A stretch of DNA of 33,613 nucleotides from Bacilli bacterium (GTDB taxonomy: Bacteria; Bacillota_I; Bacilli_A; RF39; UBA660). Under the pieces are notes generated by a model. The model was not told the DNA's origin and ran no database searches. It saw nothing but the letters and a program-made list of their open reading frames with translations. How positions within the stretch are numbered: the stretch's first letter is position 1; every line of letters starts with the position of its first letter. Below are positions 29,301-33,613 of this stretch, piece by piece. The stretch is from positions 1 to 33,613 of the forward strand of contig JAQVVC010000004.1 in the NCBI GenBank assembly GCA_028699175.1, in the 5' to 3' direction. The position numbers and the translations under genes are program-made.

Positions 29301-29470
29301 TTTATAACGATCATATTGATATTATCGATTATAAACTTAAAAATATTAATGATGACGCCTACAAACAACAATTGGAAGGCTACAAAAATTATATTGAAAA
29401 GAAAACTAATAAAAAAACTAATATTTATTTATATTCTATATTAGATAAAGAACTAGTCCAAATAAATTAG
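26378..29470 (+). CDS. addA: ATP-dependent helicase/nuclease subunit A
   Basis: [104 protein letters not shown]. Confidence 0.96.
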   Translation: [1030 protein letters not shown]

Positions 29471-29480
29471 TTCTTTTTTT
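29447..29480 (+). terminator. Intrinsic terminator containing the addA stop codon
   Basis: AAAGAACTA(29447-29455)...TAGTTCTTT(29468-29476) then TTTT; stop TAG 29468-29470 is in the 3' arm. Confidence 0.75.
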
Positions 29481-29537
29481 TAAAATTTGTATTTTGACAA
29501 TTTAGATATAATAAGTTAATTTGATTTAGGGGAACTT

Positions 29538-30908
29538 ATGAAATATGATATAGATCAAATTAAAGCTATTAAGTCAATGGATAATACTTTAGTAATAGCA
29601 GGAGCTGGTTCAGGTAAAACTACAACTATAATAGGTAAAATAGATTATATAATTAAAAATAATCTGTATGAGGAAGAAGAGATATTGATTATTTCTTTTA
29701 CTAACGAAACAGTTAAAGAACTTAAATCAAAAATAAAATATCAAATAGATGTAAAAACCTTTCACAAACTTGCTAAAGATATAATATCTAAAATAAATAA
29801 AGATTTATCAATCGCCAATGATTATGAATTAAAATACATTATTAATGAATATTTTAATTCTTATGGAAAGTATAACAAAAAAACTAATCTAATAATTAAA
29901 AGAATTATGCAAAGTGCTAATCAAAAGCAAATTCAAAATTTAATTTTTTCTTTTATAAATATTTATAAATGTAATTACGAAGACATATATTATTTATATA
30001 ATTTATATAAAAAAAGTATTTTTATAAATAAATATTATTTTAAAATAATTTTAGATATTTATTTAATTTATTCAAGTGAGTTAGAATCTTCTGGAAAAAT
30101 GGATTTTAATGAATTAATAATAAACGCGACTAAATATATTAAAGAAAATAAAGTGAAATTAAATTATAAATATATAATTATTGACGAGTTTCAAGATATA
30201 TCTTTAATTAGATTTAAACTAATAAATAGTATTCTTAATCAAAATAAAGCTCATATATTTGCAGTTGGTGATGATTTTCAATCAATATATAAATTCAGCG
30301 GATGTGATATATCATTATTTATTAATATTAAAACCCTACTACCTGATATAAATATAATTAAATTAAACCATAACTATCGTAATAATCAATCTTTAATTAA
30401 TATAGCTAATAGATTTATTATGAAAAATAAAAAGCAAATAATTAAGAACACAATATGCCATAAGGATGATTTAAAACCTATTAAGATAGTATTTTATGTT
30501 GACAAAAAAACTGTTGTTAACAATATTTTAAAAAATATAAAAGGTAATATCTTAATTTTAGGAAGAAATAATAAAGATAAAGAAATATTTAATATTATCG
30601 AAAATAAATACATCAAATTTTTAACCATTCATAGTTCAAAAGGAATGGAAGAAGATAATGTCATATTAATAAATTTAGAGAATAGTACCTTGGGATTACC
30701 ATTAAAAACCAAAAAAGAAAGCATATTAAACAAAATATTTAAGTGCGATTATATTATTCATGAAGAAGAAAGAAGATTATTTTATGTAGCTTTAACAAGG
30801 AGCAGAAACAATGTTTATTTAATTACTCCATATGATAATTATTCGGTATTTATTAAAGAAATAATAAAAGATAATTATAAAAATTTGGATTTTATTCACA
30901 TAAAGTAA
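29538..30908 (+). CDS. Compact UvrD/Rep-like SF1 helicase (456 aa)
   Basis: [86 protein letters not shown]. Confidence 0.88.
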   Translation: [456 protein letters not shown]

Positions 30909-31227
30909 AACTGATTTCGGTAATTGGGATTCCTTTTATATAGGCTTCGATATTATATTCTTCTGATTTCCTTTTTTTTTGCAGTTTCATGAAATTATTT
31001 ATTGCCTCATCAATATTATTGTTTTTCATATTGTAACAGTCTTGATATGAGCAAAATTTATGATAAGTTATATTTTTATCAGTGAAATATTTCATAATAT
31101 TTTTAGAATTTATACCATTAAGTTGCTTTGTAATATATGAGCATTCTTGATATGCAAAACTTTGATTAGTAAATTTTAATAAAATTCCTATTAATAACAC
31201 AATAATAAAATATATATACTTCCTCAT
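30892..31227 (-). CDS. Uncharacterised small secreted protein with several Cys
   Basis: Signal peptide MRKYIYFIIVLLIGILLKFTNQSFA; Cys in ECSY, KFCSYQDC and the C-terminal LCE. Confidence 0.6.
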   Translation of the reverse strand: MRKYIYFIIVLLIGILLKFTNQSFAYQECSYITKQLNGINSKNIMKYFTDKNITYHKFCSYQDCYNMKNNNIDEAINNFMKLQKKRKSEEYNIEAYIKGIPITEISFTLCE

Positions 31228-31321
31228 AATAACTCCTATAATTATTATGCTCTAATTTTTTATAATTATTAAGCCCATTTTAATTTTATATACATATAAT
31301 AAGAATATATATGGAGGATTA

Positions 31322-32029
31322 ATGAAAATAATAGAAAAAAAAGCTTTATTTAACTCATTAGAAAATAGTGCTTTAGGAAGTATTCTATTAAATAACAATC
31401 TGTTAATTTTTTATGAAAAAAATAATAGCATATCTATATATAATCAATATTTAGAAAAAACTGGAAATTTATATGTTAATAATAAATATATTACAGGAAC
31501 AATCTTTGATGATAAAATATATTTAATAAAGCGCAAAGAAGAAGATAAAATATATATAGTTAATGATATTTTAAAAGAGTATGACCTTTTAAAACCCAAT
31601 TTCCATAATAATGAAAAAATTATAGATATAACAAATAACAAAAATAATTTAATTATTGCGACTAATTATAATGTTTATAGTTATAATATTAAAAAAGATG
31701 AATTAGAAAATATAATAACTCAAGAAACCAAAAATATAATTGGTTATAATAATATTTTATATAAACAAAGTATAGATGGCGTTATATCACGATTTAATGA
31801 ATGCACTAATAATATTACCGCAATTTTATATTATAATAAATTATTATATATAGCACATCAAAAGGATAATAATTCATATATTAGTTTAATTAATAATAAT
31901 GGTAATATTATAAATCATTTTTATATGGAAAAAGATATTAAAATAATATCCATGATGCATAACGGAGTATTTTTGATACTATTAATTAAAAAAAATAACA
32001 AATTTGATTATATTTATTATTTAAAATGA
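31322..32029 (+). CDS. Uncharacterised 235-aa protein, possible beta-propeller-like repeats
   Basis: Upstream TATAAT (31295-31300), RBS GGAGG (31313-31317); alternating short beta-like segments (LLIFYEKNNSISIYNQ, DDKIYLIKRKEEDKIYIVND, NNLIIATNYNVYSYNIKKDEL). Confidence 0.6.
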   Translation: MKIIEKKALFNSLENSALGSILLNNNLLIFYEKNNSISIYNQYLEKTGNLYVNNKYITGTIFDDKIYLIKRKEEDKIYIVNDILKEYDLLKPNFHNNEKIIDITNNKNNLIIATNYNVYSYNIKKDELENIITQETKNIIGYNNILYKQSIDGVISRFNECTNNITAILYYNKLLYIAHQKDNNSYISLINNNGNIINHFYMEKDIKIISMMHNGVFLILLIKKNNKFDYIYYLK

Positions 32030-32030
32030 A

Positions 32031-32055
32031 AAAATAAAGACTTAATCTTTATTTT
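32031..32055. terminator. Bidirectional terminator between convergent 235-aa ORF and amidase
   Basis: AAAATAAAGA(32031-32040)-cttaa-TCTTTATTTT(32046-32055); amidase TAA (32049-32051) is in the arm. Confidence 0.72.
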
Positions 32056-33613
32056 ATTGGTATTTTTAATTCTTGGCCAACTTCTAATAAACTATTTTTT
32101 AATTCATTGATTTCTTTTATTAATGTAACAGAAATATTATAATTATTAGCTATCGACCATATACTGTCTCCGTTTTTTACAATATATATTTCATAATCTT
32201 TTTGCCTTGGAAGTGAAACAGTCAATTTTTGGCCTACTGTTAATAAGTTACTTTGTAAATTATTTATTTTTTTTATTTCATCAACTGTCATTTTATTTAT
32301 GCTTGCTATACTCCATAGGGTATCTCCTGCTTTAACAATATATATGCCACTTTCTTCTGGGATATTTGTTTCTAAACCAGGAATTATTAATTCCTGCCCT
32401 ATTGATAATATATTATTTGTTAAATTATTGGTAGACTTTATATTATCAACTGTAGTATTAAACATCCTTGCTATAGAGTATAAAGTATCTCCTACTTTTA
32501 CAATATATGAGCTTCCTTCTTTAGGAATACCTTGATTTAATCCTGGTATTGTTAATTTTTGGCCTATTGATAATATATTACTTGTTAAATTGTTGGTAGA
32601 CTTTATAGCTTCAACTGTAGTATTAAACATCCTTGCGATAGAGTATAAAGTGTCTCCTGCCTTTACAGTATATGAGTCTTCTTCAGGAATACCTTGATTT
32701 AATCCTGGTATTGTTAATTTTTGGCCTATTGATAATATATTACTTGTTAAATTGTTGGTAGACTTTATAGCTTCAACTGTAGTATTAAACATCCTTGCGA
32801 TAGAGTATAAAGTGTCTCCTGCCTTTACAGTATATGAGTCTTCTAATGAGGGACTCTTATAAATAAAGCCCATATATTCAGTTATTGCTTTAACTGTGGC
32901 TTCAGCATAATCAGCCCAATTTCTTTGTAATCTTACAATATCATTTGGATTATCTAAAAACCCATATTCTACAATTACCACCTGTAAATTATTTGTATCT
33001 CTCATTATATAATAATAGTCTTGGCTAGGATCAACTAGAGATGACTTTTGATAAACTGTTCTTGTTTTTTGACCAGCAGAACCAATATTAGTTAAAATTT
33101 TGTTTGCTAATTGTGGGGTGTTTCTTAATGCATATATCACTTCAGCGCCCTCTCCTCCTCCTGAGTTTATATGGTTAGAAACCACTATAGCGTTTTTAAC
33201 ATCTCCAAATGGTTGTTTTATTCGATTAATTCTTTCAGTATAGGTTAAATCTTCATCATTTTCTCTAGTCATATGATAGGGCACACCTAACTCTTTAAAC
33301 CTACTTGCCATGTATTTAGATATTTGCAAGCTTTTTTCTTTTTCAATTATTTGCGGACTAACTGCTCCTGGATCACTTCCTCCATGGGCCGGATCTATAA
33401 CCACACCTACAAAATCTAATCCACTGTCTTCTAAAGTGTCTCCACAAGTAGCTAATGGCGAATATAAATAAATTAATGCACTCCATGTATTTCTTCCTAC
33501 GATTCCATCAGAGGTAAGTCGATTATTTGTTTGAAATTTTCTAACGGCTATATTTGTTGATGAACCAAATATCCCATCTGTTGGGCCTTGATAATACATT
33601 AATTCCGTTAGTA
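32049..33613 (-). CDS. N-acetylmuramoyl-L-alanine amidase with N-terminal PG-binding domain and five C-terminal LysM repeats; 5' end beyond window
   Basis: YYQGPTDGIFGSSTNIAVRKFQ; VVIDPAHGGSDPGAVS; VSNHINSGGGEGAEVIY; five copies of (Y)xVKxGDTLxSIA. Frame stays open upstream of the track Met (LTEL-MYYQG), so that Met is internal. Confidence 0.93.
   Translation of the reverse strand, partial: LTELMYYQGPTDGIFGSSTNIAVRKFQTNNRLTSDGIVGRNTWSALIYLYSPLATCGDTLEDSGLDFVGVVIDPAHGGSDPGAVSPQIIEKEKSLQISKYMASRFKELGVPYHMTRENDEDLTYTERINRIKQPFGDVKNAIVVSNHINSGGGEGAEVIYALRNTPQLANKILTNIGSAGQKTRTVYQKSSLVDPSQDYYYIMRDTNNLQVVIVEYGFLDNPNDIVRLQRNWADYAEATVKAITEYMGFIYKSPSLEDSYTVKAGDTLYSIARMFNTTVEAIKSTNNLTSNILSIGQKLTIPGLNQGIPEEDSYTVKAGDTLYSIARMFNTTVEAIKSTNNLTSNILSIGQKLTIPGLNQGIPKEGSSYIVKVGDTLYSIARMFNTTVDNIKSTNNLTNNILSIGQELIIPGLETNIPEESGIYIVKAGDTLWSIASINKMTVDEIKKINNLQSNLLTVGQKLTVSLPRQKDYEIYIVKNGDSIWSIANNYNISVTLIKEINELKNSLLEVGQELKIPIK
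32361..32844. repeat. 162-bp tandem repeat encoding LysM modules: two copies identical over ~160 bp plus one diverged copy
   Basis: 32523-32682 and 32685-32844 read as identical (period 162 bp); 32361-32522 is a diverged third copy. Confidence 0.9.

Noticed and set aside
1-33613. Alternative genetic code (TGA = Trp) as in Mollicutes
   Set aside because: TGA terminates genes at sensible places (e.g. the 684-aa and 235-aa ORFs), Trp is encoded by TGG, and cell-wall enzymes are present.
1-33613. CRISPR array, prophage, transposon or defence island
   Set aside because: No regularly spaced direct repeats, integrase/transposase, phage structural genes or recognisable defence effectors; AddAB and the UvrD-like helicase are better explained as recombination/repair genes.

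Overview
AT-rich, low-GC Gram-positive-like (Bacilli/RF39-type or Mollicutes-adjacent, walled) chromosomal segment using the standard code. It is mostly core chromosome: a par locus (parA-parB-mscS-DUF951-AbgT-polyprenol kinase, apparently one operon), fabK, tilS-ftsH, rplM-rpsI with a leader, a DUF2079 membrane protein, a long-form gltX, a CIRCE-controlled hsp20, a three-gene operon of unrecognised helical proteins, a secreted SNase, an HD protein, a trypsin-fold protein, a VanY carboxypeptidase, addB-addA plus a compact SF1 helicase, and a LysM amidase cut by the right window edge. No CRISPR, rRNA, tRNA, transposase or prophage was seen. Most notable observations: (1) a trypsin-fold pseudoprotease with both catalytic His and Ser replaced (TSGQVA, PGQNGGP); (2) a CIRCE operator overlapping the hsp20 promoter; (3) an orphan three-gene operon; (4) a perfect ~160-bp tandem duplication of a LysM module; (5) an AddB starting after the usual P-loop position, followed by a minimal UvrD-like helicase; (6) a repeated pattern of intrinsic terminators containing the stop codon of the gene they terminate; (7) FtsH with a C-terminal SAP/Rho-N-like extension; (8) a secreted SNase fused to an InlB B-repeat and a TM tail. 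I cannot firmly claim a new defence or mobile system here.
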